Of a stretch of 64,000 nt of DNA, positions 44,872-54,968 are shown piece by piece. The notes under the pieces are model-generated. The model saw nothing but the letters and a program-made list of their open reading frames with translations, had not been told where the DNA came from and made no database searches. The stretch is from Guyanagaster necrorhizus (lineage: Eukaryota; Basidiomycota; Agaricomycetes; Agaricales; Physalacriaceae). The DNA lies in the NCBI RefSeq assembly GCF_019112545.1, contig NW_025064890.1:1431993-1495992 (forward strand), given 5' to 3'. The translations under genes were made by a program, and so were the position numbers. Position 1 is the stretch's first letter. Each line of letters opens with the position of its first letter.

Positions 44872-45980
44872 TCAGTTGCCAGGGGCAATGTTAGAGGCAT
44901 TTATGGTTCTCAAGCTCGACTGAGAGTTATTATAATTCATTCTAGGACTGTCAGTGACAGCTATCAATCAGAGGGCTATAGAAGGCAAAGGAATTACTTA
45001 CGTCGGACGGTGATGCCCAAAGGCGAAAGTACTGTCGCTGCGTTTGTGAGACTTTTCCTTTCCCTTTCCCTTGCCGTCATCAATTGTCTCAGATGCTTGG
45101 TCAGTGGTGTCGCCAGCCTCCCTGTCGAATAATCGGTCGCTGTATTCAGTCAAGATATGTTCATACTCACCTAGTTGATCTCCCGGACTTCCACAGACGA
45201 TGGCTGAGGAGTCGAATAGGCGACGCTGAGAGTGAGGGTCCAGCTAGGCACTCGAGGCGAGATATATACATTTCAAGTCCGGAGACATTGGCAGGTACTT
45301 CGTTACGGACGCGGTGGGCTTTTTTGGGAGGTCTCAAGAGATGAAGGTATTTGGGCCCATTGACGTCAACAGGGTAGCGCATTCCGGAAAGGTTGTGCCC
45401 ATCGACACGACGAAAGTTGGTCATATCGAATCCAGGTCCTCGCGTGAACTGGCTATTGTCGACATGAAGATAGGGATTCACGGGACCATCGTTCAACGCC
45501 TGTGTCGCAGCTGTAGCAGCAGTGGCTTCCATTCTCTTCTTCTTGTCTTGTTCTTCTTTCAACTTTGCTTGGCGAACTCGCTCTGCACTGGATACCTTCT
45601 GTAAATAAAAAATGGGAAAGATAAGCCAATCACGACGGATGTAAGAAAAAAATTACCCTGTAGTTGTGATAGATGGTTTCAAAGCTTTTACTGATAGTAG
45701 CACGGCTGGGAGATTTGATCAAAACAATGGTTTTCTTCAACATTTGAAGGAGATTGTCTGGACTAGTAGTGGCGGCGGTGATTTTGGTTCTAACATCTGT
45801 TAACAAACTGACGTCGCTCATCACCGATCGTAGCCTCAAACATAGAGGATGCACATACGTGACAACGATCTTGAGATTTTTTGCTCTTTGATCATCAGTG
45901 ATAGTATTATCCTCGTCTATAAGGCCTTTGAGTTCTCCGAGTTTCTTGATGATGTCTGCCAGTTCTTGTTGTTGAAGCAT
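44872..45980 (-). CDS. Protein of unknown function, 296 residues
   Basis: Family not recognised. Exons on the minus strand: 45,859-45,980, 45,657-45,807, 45,299-45,598, 45,002-45,243 and 44,872-44,947; all introns are GT-AG (51-58 nt) and the frame is kept to TGA. The N-terminal half looks helical and charged (MLQQQELADIIKKLGELKG; VRQAKLKEEQDKKKRMEA, a likely coiled coil near residues 95-115). The rest is polar and probably flexible, with a basic GKGKGKEKSHKR stretch near 250 that could be a nuclear signal. No transmembrane segment or signal peptide. It is divergent from the kinase-like pseudogene at 46,300, and the two share a 319-bp upstream region. Confidence 0.75.
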
Positions 45981-46299
45981 GTCAGTAGGGAGTAATTATG
46001 GATTGAGGAGGAGACTTGAATGGTCGAAGCTGGCTAGTAAGTACCAGTGATGGAAAAGGTGAAGTCCCTTGTTCGGTGGGGTCCTTTTGTATCATTTTTC
46101 GAGTGAGTCAAGTAAATACAAAGTAGGCAGTCGGAGCACCAGAAATGGATCCAGCTAAGCGCAGGAACCGGCTCACGAGTTTATTTCCGACACTTGTTCG
46201 CCGATCTCCAAATTATTTTCTTGGCTAACGCCGGCGCTGATCCACATGATTTAGACCTTAACGTCAACCAGCTCAACCAGCGACCACCACTAGGCAGAG
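45981..46299. other. Shared divergent upstream region
   Basis: 319 bp between the starts of the 296-aa gene (minus) and the kinase-like pseudogene (plus). No clear TATA box. May act as a two-way promoter. Confidence 0.4.
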
Positions 46300-47658
46300 A
46301 TGGCGACTACAAATTCGGGTACATCTAATTCCGAAAATTCAGTCTTCTTGCGTCCTTCTGACTCAGAGACCTGTTTGAGTGATTTTGACAAGCTGGATGC
46401 TTCGGATATGTTCTGGGCGAGCCACCAGCCCTTTTTAGCCAATGTGGGGTACATGTTGCGCCCTCGATACCACCCTGGCTGGCGCCCTTCTTGGATCCGA
46501 AAAGACGGGACGAAGAGACGGAGAAGAGACGGAGATTTCGTGCATCATTTGAGGACCAACATACCCCCATGGTAAGAATGATGCTATTTTGAAAATATTC
46601 GAATTGCCGCACTGGTATTTTGCCGTCGTTATAGACGCCGCTCGTCCTGGATGCCATCAGAATGAAAGACAAGACCAAGTCGTCCTCCGCATTACACGTA
46701 CAGACACTAACGAGCTGTCCTTGGCGAAACGTCTGTGTGACCCTACTCTACTACAGAATTCCCGAAACCATACGGTTCCCATCCTCGATATAATACCGAT
46801 TCCTGACGACGAAGAGCAGCGTGTTTTCATTGCCATGCCAATGCTTAAAGTCTTTGATGATCCACCGTTTCATTGTCGGTCAGAATTTGTTGATGCTTTT
46901 CGTCAGCTTCTGGAGGCAGGTATCTGTGCCCTGATATCTTTATCTTCTAACTTTCGTTTGAAGGGTCTCGACTTTATGCACAGCCTCAATATAGCTCATG
47001 TGTAAGTGTGCTGTGGTCTTTATCTTCTATATCTGATGCAGAGTTCTGTAGCGACGTGAGTCCACTCAATTTTCTGATGGACTCGTCGAAAGTGTGTCTC
47101 AAAGGCTACCATTATGCCAACGATCTGAGTTATGACGGCGTACATTGAAGCCTTCCGACTCGTCCTCGATGTCGCGTTGGGCCAGTACGATATTATATCA
47201 TCGACTTTGAGAGCGCTCAGGAATGCCCGGAAGGCAAAGAGAATGCCGAGGCTAAGAGGCCTCTCCGATGTGGTACAAAGACGTCACCCGAGTTTTCTCT
47301 CTGTCTTCCGTGCAATCCATTCAAATTAGATGTGTACAACGCTGGCGCCACATTCTTCGAACTTTGTGAGGTAAGGATCTATGGACTTTTATATCCGCAT
47401 CGCGTCGATTTACTCTGCTAATAGAGATATCATGGGATGGATGATTTAAGGCCCCTTCTACTCGAGATGATGTCTGACGATCCGTTCGTCAGACCTAATA
47501 TGGCAGAGGCTCTAAGAAGGCTCGACGAGCTCGTGTCCTCGAAGGACAAATTATGGCTTCGCGGTCAGATCTGGAAGCTTCGCGGATTGGTAAAACCTTC
47601 TTCACATATGGTCCAGTATCTGTGGCGGAAGTTTCCGGTACTTCTTCCTTATTTCTGA
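46300..47658 (+). pseudogene. Protein-kinase-like gene, frameshifted (best of the cluster)
   Basis: Member of a small basidiomycete kinase-like family. N-terminus MATTNSGTSNSENSVFLRPS, then YMLRPRYHPGWRPSW (typical of the family), a beta-lobe with VVLRITRTDTNE, NHTVPILDIIPIPDDEE, FIAMPML, and a C-lobe with GLDFMHSLNIAH, DVSPLNFLMDSS, YYIIDFESA in place of DFG, and NPFKLDVYNAG, ending WRKFPVLLPYF. Compared with the copy at 48,765-50,035, it has an 11-nt length difference near 46,510-46,540, a 1-bp loss near 46,679 and a TGG-to-TGA stop at about 47,146. Probably non-functional. Confidence 0.75.
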
Positions 47659-48285
47659 CCTTAATCGCTCTTTGTCAGTTTGCTATCGTTCTCTTTCATT
47701 GCTTTCTGTCTTGCGGTGGGAATTGAATACTATCATTCATATCTTTTACTTCCCATAAAGCTCTCTTTATCATCGGAGTTTTATATGTATACCGTTACAT
47801 GTAGTACCACGTTCTTTCGGACACCCTTCATAATTTATGACTTGACAATTAATCCTACCTTTCCTCGTGGCACCCTGTTCCTTTTTTGCTCGAAGCCTCG
47901 CCATTTACCTGATATCGACTGGCTAGTCGGGCGGCAAAAAAGAGGGTTTTCGGGATCATAGAAAAGGGTCGCAACTTGGCGATCCTTCAAACTAAGGGAC
48001 CTTCAGCAGGTACACAGGCAACTTTTCGGTGCTATTAAACTAGGTACCCGGTACCTAGGTGGGCGTCCATGTTCACTGTCGTAATGTGGAGCTGATTCCT
48101 CAGGTCCGTGGTTTCGAAGTTAGTCTCGTCGTGTATGTTTCAATGACGTTATTATGGATATTGAGCACATGATATGTAGCGTAGAGAAGAACATCATTCA
48201 CCATCATGCTCCACGGTGCATTAGAACTGGCCCATAGACTACGCGATCATCTTTGAGGCTTCTTCATTAAGATGGATTGTCGAAT
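47056..48285 (+). repeat. Segmental duplication block, copy 2
   Basis: Matches 43,130-44,590 apart from the 340-bp piece. The downstream part, without a gene, is also conserved (for example ATAGACT...CTTTGAGGCTTCTT). Confidence 0.7.
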
Positions 48286-48289
48286 CTCG

Positions 48290-48764
48290 ATGCAAGTACA
48301 AACAAAGCATCCATTCATCCCCTTCGGCTCAGACACATGGATCTCCTCTCAAATTTCGTCACTTCACAAGCGCCTCGAGGTTCGCGCCTGTTCGACTGAC
48401 TCATCGGTGCCAATGTCGAGGGGCAGGGTTAGAAGCGGCGATTCTACAGTGAAGATAAGGATGTGCTTGGGAATTAAGGTGTTGTATACACGTATATGGT
48501 ACCTCTGTAGATGTTAAGGGCTTCTTGATTGTGGGATCGGTGCGCAAGCTCGGGATGGCGCAAGGGTCGTAGGACCGTTTGTATGCATTGTGCCTGATGT
48601 TTAGTAACAGCTACGTTTGCGAACAATAATGGCCCAATGGTCCTTGAACGTTGAGGTACAGCATCTTTTTCCCGGCTTCAGAAAGTATACCACCGACTGA
48701 GGATCTGAGAGCCAATGGAAGAGAAGCTGCCACACTATTCGATACAGCAAAAGGGTGGCCAAGG
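48290..48764. other. Between converging kinase-like copies, no gene seen
   Basis: Mixed-composition sequence, only short chance frames. Confidence 0.4.
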
Positions 48765-50035
48765 TTAGAAATAAGGAAGGAGCACTGGGAACTTCCGCCA
48801 CAGATATTGGGCCGACAGCGATGGAGGTTTTACCAATCTCTGAAACTTCCAGGCCCGATAGCGAAACCATAATTTGTCTTTCGAAGAGACGAGCTCGTCG
48901 AGTCTCCGTAGAGCCTCCGCCATATCGGGTGTAGCGAACGGGTCTTCGGACATAATGTCAAGTAGAAGAGGCCGGAAGTCGTCCAATCCATGATATGTCT
49001 GATAGCAGAGTTAACCAACAGGATACAGATACAAACGACAATAGATCCCTACCTCACAAAGTTCGAAGGATGTGGCGCCAGCATTGTAGACATCCAATTT
49101 GAACGGATTGCACGGAAGACCGAGAGACAACTGTGGAGATGTCTTTACACTACATTCGAACGGCCTATTCGCCTCAGCATTCTCCTTGCCTTCCGGATAT
49201 TCTCAGGTGCTCTCAAAGTCGATGATATAATATCGGACTGGTGCAACGTGACATCGAGGACGAATAGGGAGGCTCCAATGTACGCCATCATACATTGTGG
49301 GGTCGGCATAATGGTAGCCTTTGAGACAGACTTTCGACGAGTCCATAAGGAAATCGAGCAAACTCACATCACTACAGAAACCCAGGATCAGAGATAAGCC
49401 GTGTCACATAAGACAAGGAACTTACGTATGAGCTATGTTGAGGCTGTGCATGAAATTGAGACCCTTTAAACAGAAGTTAGAACATGGGTGGTTGTAAGGG
49501 GACAGATACTCGTGTCTCCAGAAGTTGACGAAATGCATCGATAAATTCAGACCGGCAATGAAACGGCGGGTCGTAAAACTTTCTGGGCATTGGCATGACC
49601 ATGAAAATGCCCAGTTCATCACCGTCGGGAATGGGTATGACATTAAGGATTGAAACGGTGTGATTTCACGGATCCTGCAGTACCATAGGGTCGCACGGAC
49701 GTTTCGGCATGGCAAGCTCGTCAGTGTCTGTACGAGTAACTCGAAGAACGACCTTGGCCTTGTCTTTCATTCTGACGGCATCCAGGATGAGTGGTGTCTG
49801 AGGCGACGACAAAATTTCAGTAGGGAAATCCGAATATTAATGAGAGCATTATTCTTGCCGTCGTGAAATGTTCATCCTCAAATGATGCACGAAATTTCCA
49901 TCTTCTCGTTCCATCCTTTCGAATCCAAGAGGGGCGCCAGACAGGATGGTATCGAGGGCGCAGCATGTATCCCACACTGGCCGGAAACGGCTGATGACTT
50001 GCTCAAAAGTTCTCTGAATCATGCCGTTTGTCAGA
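48765..50035 (-). pseudogene. Protein-kinase-like gene, inverted copy
   Basis: Minus-strand relative of 46,300-47,658: ASHQPFPASVGYMLRPRYHP, TPLILDAVRMKDKAKVVLRV, NHTVSILNVIPIPDGDE, YDGVHWSLPIRPRCHVAPVR, FELCE, then an intron and an intact end MDDFRPLLLDIMSEDPFATP to WRKFPVLLPYF. Stops occur where Trp is expected near 50,020, before NHTV, and within DFES-T-stop-EYPEG. It keeps Trp where copy 46,300 has a stop, so the two broke independently. Confidence 0.75.
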
Positions 50036-50149
50036 GATACTCGTAATTCTCGGAGTCAGGAGGGGATTAAAGAGCTTGAATTTCTGAGTCAGAGTGAGTC
50101 GAATTTGAAGTCGCCATCTATGTCAAGTGTTAGTTGCTGGTTAAGCATC

Positions 50150-50240
50150 GCATTTGTCCGGTATTTTGTACGAATGTTCCCAGTACTCTTTCCGTATTTC
50201 TGACCTTAATCACCCTTTACAATTCGCTATACCTGGGAAG
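50150..50240 (+). pseudogene. Kinase-like C-terminal fragment
   Basis: Ends VRYFVRMFPVLFPYF, matching VQYLWRKFPVLLPYF, and continues into the same downstream DNA (TGACCTTAATCACCCTTT). Confidence 0.6.
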
Positions 50241-50867
50241 CCCAGGACCATTGACGGATGTCGGGCGTCCAATATTTTTCCCGCCCTAATAGCTCTGAAG
50301 TAAGAAGACCGATCCTGAGGAACTTGCACAAGAGTTCGTAATCTCCCGAGACTTCGGCTTGTATCATCAAGGTCTTACGATGTTGGAACTCGTAACGACA
50401 ACTGCCAAACACTGCTGGCATATCACCCATATTTCTTCAGTGCTATGTTCAAGTACAACATCAAGATGAGTTTCAGCTATTTATGCTTTGGCTTATACTC
50501 AACTTTTTCCCCGAAAGTAGTCAGATTCATGGGATTTTCTAACGTCCCGTTATTCAAGCACTCCGATATGTAAACGTGGCCCGTGAATCATGTAAAACGT
50601 TTAATGTTCAACGCTGAATCTGACGTGAATGCCGAGCCTACCGGGCCGAAGTGCTATCCAGCCCTGTTGTTCATCCATCATATTACACGACACGGCCCGC
50701 TGATTCAGAAGACCAACTTCTTTACTTCACTCTGTTTCTACTTCGGCCGCTGTATGAACGGGTAAGTAACGTAACCGGAACTGTAAGTTGCGACCCGGGG
50801 CAGCAATCACACCGTGATTTGCTTCAGCCGCCTATTTAAACCATTCGTCACGGCGCCTAAAGCCATC
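50241..50867. other. Upstream region of the epoxide hydrolase gene
   Basis: No gene recognised. TATTTAAA at 50,833-50,840, 28-35 bp before the start codon, may be the TATA box. Confidence 0.45.
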
Positions 50868-52055
50868 ATGGATTCCTCCCTGTACAAAGACTTCACGACC
50901 TCTAACAGCCATACTTATCATTACTTCTTCTCTCCCCCAAAGGATGACGCCAAGCCGTACCTGCTCTTTCTTCACGGCTTCCCCAGCACTTCTTTCGACT
51001 GGCGACACCAGGTTCCATTCTTCCTCAGCGAGGGCTATGGACTCATAGTCCCAGATATGCTCGGCTATGGGGGGTCCTCGAAACCTGCCGACGCAGCAGA
51101 ATATCGTTCGACCGTTCTCACGAAAGATCTAGTGGAGTTGGTAGACACGGAAAGCGCTACCCGGGTGGTCGCCATTGGCCACGACTGGTTCTTCTTTTCT
51201 TTCGATTGTTCGTAATCCTGAGTGTTCTTACCGTTGTCCTCAAGGGGCGCCAAAATCATCAGCCGTCTTGCCAATTACTACCCCGATCGATTCGTCGCAT
51301 TCGGTCTCTTGGCTGTCGGATATGTCTCGCCAAGTACGGAGTATAATTATGAGCAGTTCCTGGTCATCGTGAGTACACTCTTCTTCCATCTAGCCATAAA
51401 TTGAAGTGTCTTCTAGTCCAAGAAGACCTTCGGCTACGAACTCTTCGGATACTGGTCCTTCTTCTCCTCAGAGGGCGCCGACAAGATTATCGAAGACAAC
51501 ATGGAATCCTTCTTGCGTCTCTTGTACGCTCAAGACCATAACTTGATGGCCTCCGATTTCGCGCCCATCGGCGCTCTGAAGGCCTACCTCTTGCAGGGAA
51601 AAACTGATGGTTCTCTGGCTTCGTATATCACCGAGGAAGTTCGTCGTGCTCATGTTCTCAATGTACATTTCTCACCTTTCATTTAGGAGAAGGACTTCCA
51701 CAAGAAAGAACTCCTCGACGGCGGCATGGCCAGTTGTCTGAACTGGTACAAAGTCATGACTACGGGGATCGATGCTGAGGATAACAAGGGTGCGCTAACT
51801 CGCAATCTCTTGATCGACCTTTGTTTCTTACGTCCGATTTCAGCTGTCCCGGAGGCAAACCTCGAGGTTACGAAGCCCGTTTTCTACGGTGGCGCATTGA
51901 AAGACTTAGTCGCCCTCAACGCCCTCAACAAAGCAGGGACCGCTGGGAAATGTAAGAACGCAACTATCCATGAATACGATGGATGCCATTGGGTGATGTG
52001 GGAGGCAAAAGATGAAGTTAACCGGGATTTGTTGAGCTGGCTAAAGGCACTGTAA
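50868..52055 (+). CDS. Epoxide-hydrolase-type alpha/beta hydrolase
   Basis: Predicted soluble epoxide hydrolase: opens epoxides to diols through an Asp nucleophile. Exons 50,868-51,187, 51,245-51,368, 51,417-51,638, 51,687-51,789 and 51,844-52,055; all introns are GT-AG and the frame is kept, giving 326 residues, a usual family length. Motifs: oxyanion-hole LHGFPSTSFDW (about 34-44), nucleophile in GHDWGAK (the Trp codon is split by intron 1), a cap region with Tyr residues that may act as proton donors (YELFGYWSFF, NWYKVM), and the catalytic His in DGCHWVMWE near 302. The start at 50,868 is preferred over 50,814, which would add an untypical leader. No signal peptide. Substrate unknown. Confidence 0.9.
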
Positions 52056-52619
52056 TTGCATGACTTTGATTGAATGGAAAGTGGAAAGTGCTGCGATTGG
52101 CTGACTACGTTATGTAAGCAACTTAGCTAGGTAAATATACACTAACTCATCAGCTCGTAGTAGAATAAGAGGAAGGGAGGGAGTATGATGAGAGACACTG
52201 AAGCCGTCATTAGAAGCAGCGACATTGCACCTAACCCGAAATGTTTCCCGTGAGCTGAATCGCAATGGTATGCCAGGACTGAGCTAGTTTACACAGGAAT
52301 AGTTCTCGCAGTACCAGGGACCAAGCAGCGTGAGCGGGAACAAATGCATGTAGTTGGGGGACCAGGCTGACGTAGTAATAAGACTGACCCAGAGGCCATA
52401 CGACAACGTTGTCTGAAAACAATGTATTATGAAGTGACACAAGTTCATGCTGTCACAAAGGCAGGAAGTCTGCATTGGTTATCTTTTCAAAAATGGGGGG
52501 GTCCACCTTCTGAGATTCATGTTAAATACTGTTCTTTGTTCACATGTACAGTACAGTCAAGACTTGAGGCAAGTCAGCATGCCACAAAGAAAAAGTTGGT
52601 GGCTTCAACGTCATCTTTT
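52056..52619. other. Intergenic, no recognised gene
   Basis: Contains a CpG-poor patch from about 52,420 that leads into the tRNA-like segment and may be its tail. Confidence 0.45.
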
Positions 52620-52690
52620 GAATGGGATTCGAACCCAAGTCGGGGACTGACATCAGAAATAACTGGGACACTACCAGATACCTGAGGAAT
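52620..52690 (-). repeat. tRNA-like segment, possible SINE head
   Basis: The minus strand has an A-box-like TCTGGTAGTGTCCCAG and a perfect T-arm TGGG-TTCGAAT-CCCA. The D-arm is poor. The roughly 200 CpG-poor bases on its left could be the body. Confidence 0.4.
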
Positions 52691-52876
52691 CTACTTAGCT
52701 TATTGATTTTGGTGTTGTCATGGAAAACACATTCTTATCCAGCCACTAACCTCCGCGGTACAGCTTAAGAATACAGGGAAAATAAACATTCGTGTAGTAT
52801 CGAAACGTTCATAATGCGTGTTCTGTGACATTCGGTGATATCTATACAATTTACAAAGCAAGCAGCACGGAAAGCC

Positions 52877-53595
52877 TCATACTCTAACCGTCACATACTT
52901 GTACCTCGCGAACCTTTCCTCTTCCAGTTCCCGAACGTAGCTGTGCACAATAAAGAGACCATCTGCAAGAACAGAAGAAAAGTCAGGAATTCGTCGAGAG
53001 GGCGCTAGAGGGTCCACGGACAGAATTGAATAAGCCATATAATGGCATAGATAGTTGTAATAGCAGCTTTCGATATTTTGAGCGTTGTGTCGCAGACTTG
53101 CTTCGCAGTATCGGCGCTAACATCGACAGAGCTTATGCAATCAGAGGTGTCGTACTTGTTGCTGAATAGGAGGTACAAAGAGTAGGCACCAATCGCCAAA
53201 CTGACGATAAATGACCCTTTTTGTAGACCGTTGAACGTGGACACAAGGCCTTGCCTCGTGGTCAAGACACCAATCAGGCTTTATGAGCGTCAGATTCAGA
53301 ACGAAGATGTCAATGGAGGACACTCACCCGAGAAGGGATATAAGGGCAGCAAGGGTGTACACACCAGCGATGGCGTACATGGTGATTTCTCCTGACTTGG
53401 AGAGCTTGAGCGTCTTGTTAATGATATCGTGAACATTGAACCAAGCGCCTAATGCTACAAGCGCGCTTCCAGCAAGGGTTAAAGTAGCGATGATCTATGA
53501 GACATTCATATTGGTCGACAATTATAGGTGGAGAGTGTGCCTACCAAAGCACCCAAACGGAGGGGCAGACAGCAGAGGAAGTGATGCCAACGCAT
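52877..53595 (-). CDS. Four-span membrane protein (tetraspan type)
   Basis: Predicted integral membrane protein of 186 residues, of a fungal tetraspan type that I know only as hypothetical. Exons on the minus strand: 53,545-53,595, 53,328-53,494, 53,022-53,278 and 52,877-52,962; all introns are GT-AG and the frame is kept to TGA. N-terminus MRWHHFLCCLPLRLGAL has a CC pair that could be palmitoylated. Four hydrophobic stretches follow: ATLTLAGSALVALGAWF, YAIAGVYTLAALISLLGLIG, FIVSLAIGAYSLYLLF and AAITTIYAIIWLIQF. A loop with two Cys (DTSDCISSV, KQVCDT) lies between spans 3 and 4. The tail is charged (RELEEERFARYKYV). No CCG motif of true tetraspanins. Confidence 0.82.
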
Positions 53596-54968
53596 GATTA
53601 GATACAGAAGTCGCTGGTGGTAGGTGCAGACCCAAGGATGAGAGAGGAAGAAGGATGACTAGGCGGGGGCTGGATTCACTCAACTTGAAGGTTTTATAGC
53701 GATGTGCGGTGTACAGCCTTGAGTAAATCCAGTGCATCGCTCCGAGATAGTCAGGCGGGCGGAAGTTTCATTCCCATTATAATGCGAGATTGCCTTGATC
53801 GCCGGATCTCCATTTAAGTAGAAGCAAATATAACCTCAACACGTTTTCAAGATATTATTACTTTCAAGGTAAGTGAAAGCTCTATAGTGCCCCCTAGAGA
53901 GCTCAGCGCAGGAGAACATGAGATTGAAGAATGAACGGGCCTGTACTAAACTTACTGCGAGCAAAGTGTCTCGTAATAATGCTTTCGTTAGAGTCACATG
54001 AAGATTTGTGCTTGGCGAACCCTGACTTGGCTAGTGATGGTGAGTCGCTACCTATAACAGTTGCTAGCGTCCGGAGTTTTAACCGAGTCTGAATGAAGCC
54101 GATATTTCCCATTTGAGGCACGATGCTGTTCACTTGCGGTTGATAAGGGTTGGTAGTGGCCGTCTTCCTGCTGACCTCAAAGAATTTAGCAGTCATAAGT
54201 CTGCCACATTTTTTAAGTTGTAGCCTAGCAGTTCATGCACTTTAGCTTATACGTGAAATGGTAGCTTTCAGGAGTGCTTCCAGTCTCATGAGAAGAAATT
54301 TCCTATTATTAGAAGGATACTGACTACATCTGTATGAAGGATGCCGACAGCAAGTCGACGCTGAGCGCTCTCAGTATTGATGATGACGAGCCCCGCAGTC
54401 GACCGCATTTGGCCTAAAATTCAAACCCCGGTCAGTAGCAACTGAATTGCTACCATTCACAAAAGACTGACAAATTAATGCCTTGCCCAGAGGGCCCAAA
54501 AATTTTGGGGCATATTATCTTTGCATGAATGAGTTCAAAATAAAATTTTGAGGGCCGGAAACTGATTGCATCTCATATGTTAAATGAATCCATACCAGTG
54601 CATGGCCGGCTTGATCGTGGCTGTGCCCTGGGCATCGCACCACTGTCTTTGACATCGGGACACACAAAAAATCACTTTAGATTACACTGGTAGGTCTTGT
54701 GAAACTTCCTTCTTTCCCTTCCTTCTCTCTCTTTTTCTCTTTTCTTTTTATTTTCTTTTTATTTTATTTCCAGACCGACCCACAAGCATCAGTGGCGAGC
54801 CTTCAAGCACTGTCTAGCAGGCGATGTCGGTTGGACTCGGATCTCGCCGGAGGCTAGCATTGGTTTGACGCGTGATTGATGTATAATAGAATTTCAATTT
54901 CAACTTCCATTTCCTGACTCTTGTCTCTCCAAACATGGACAGCCTCTTTCATTTTCCGAACCACTACG
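53596..54968. other. Intergenic, CT-rich promoter-like tract before the transcription factor
   Basis: No gene recognised. A nearly pure pyrimidine tract at about 54,708-54,773 lies 200-260 bp upstream of the start codon at 54,969; such CT tracts are common in fungal promoters. Confidence 0.5.

Noticed and set aside
45140..45170. A 31-nt intron in the 296-aa gene
   Set aside because: Too short. A 55-nt intron at 45,244-45,298 keeps the frame open into the next exon and gives a more natural protein.
53903..54196. 97-residue minus-strand frame
   Set aside because: No start context, no domain and no matching exon structure.
54935..54968. Earlier ATG of the transcription factor at 54,935
   Set aside because: Out of frame with the zinc cluster and stopped after about 20 codons; no usable intron.
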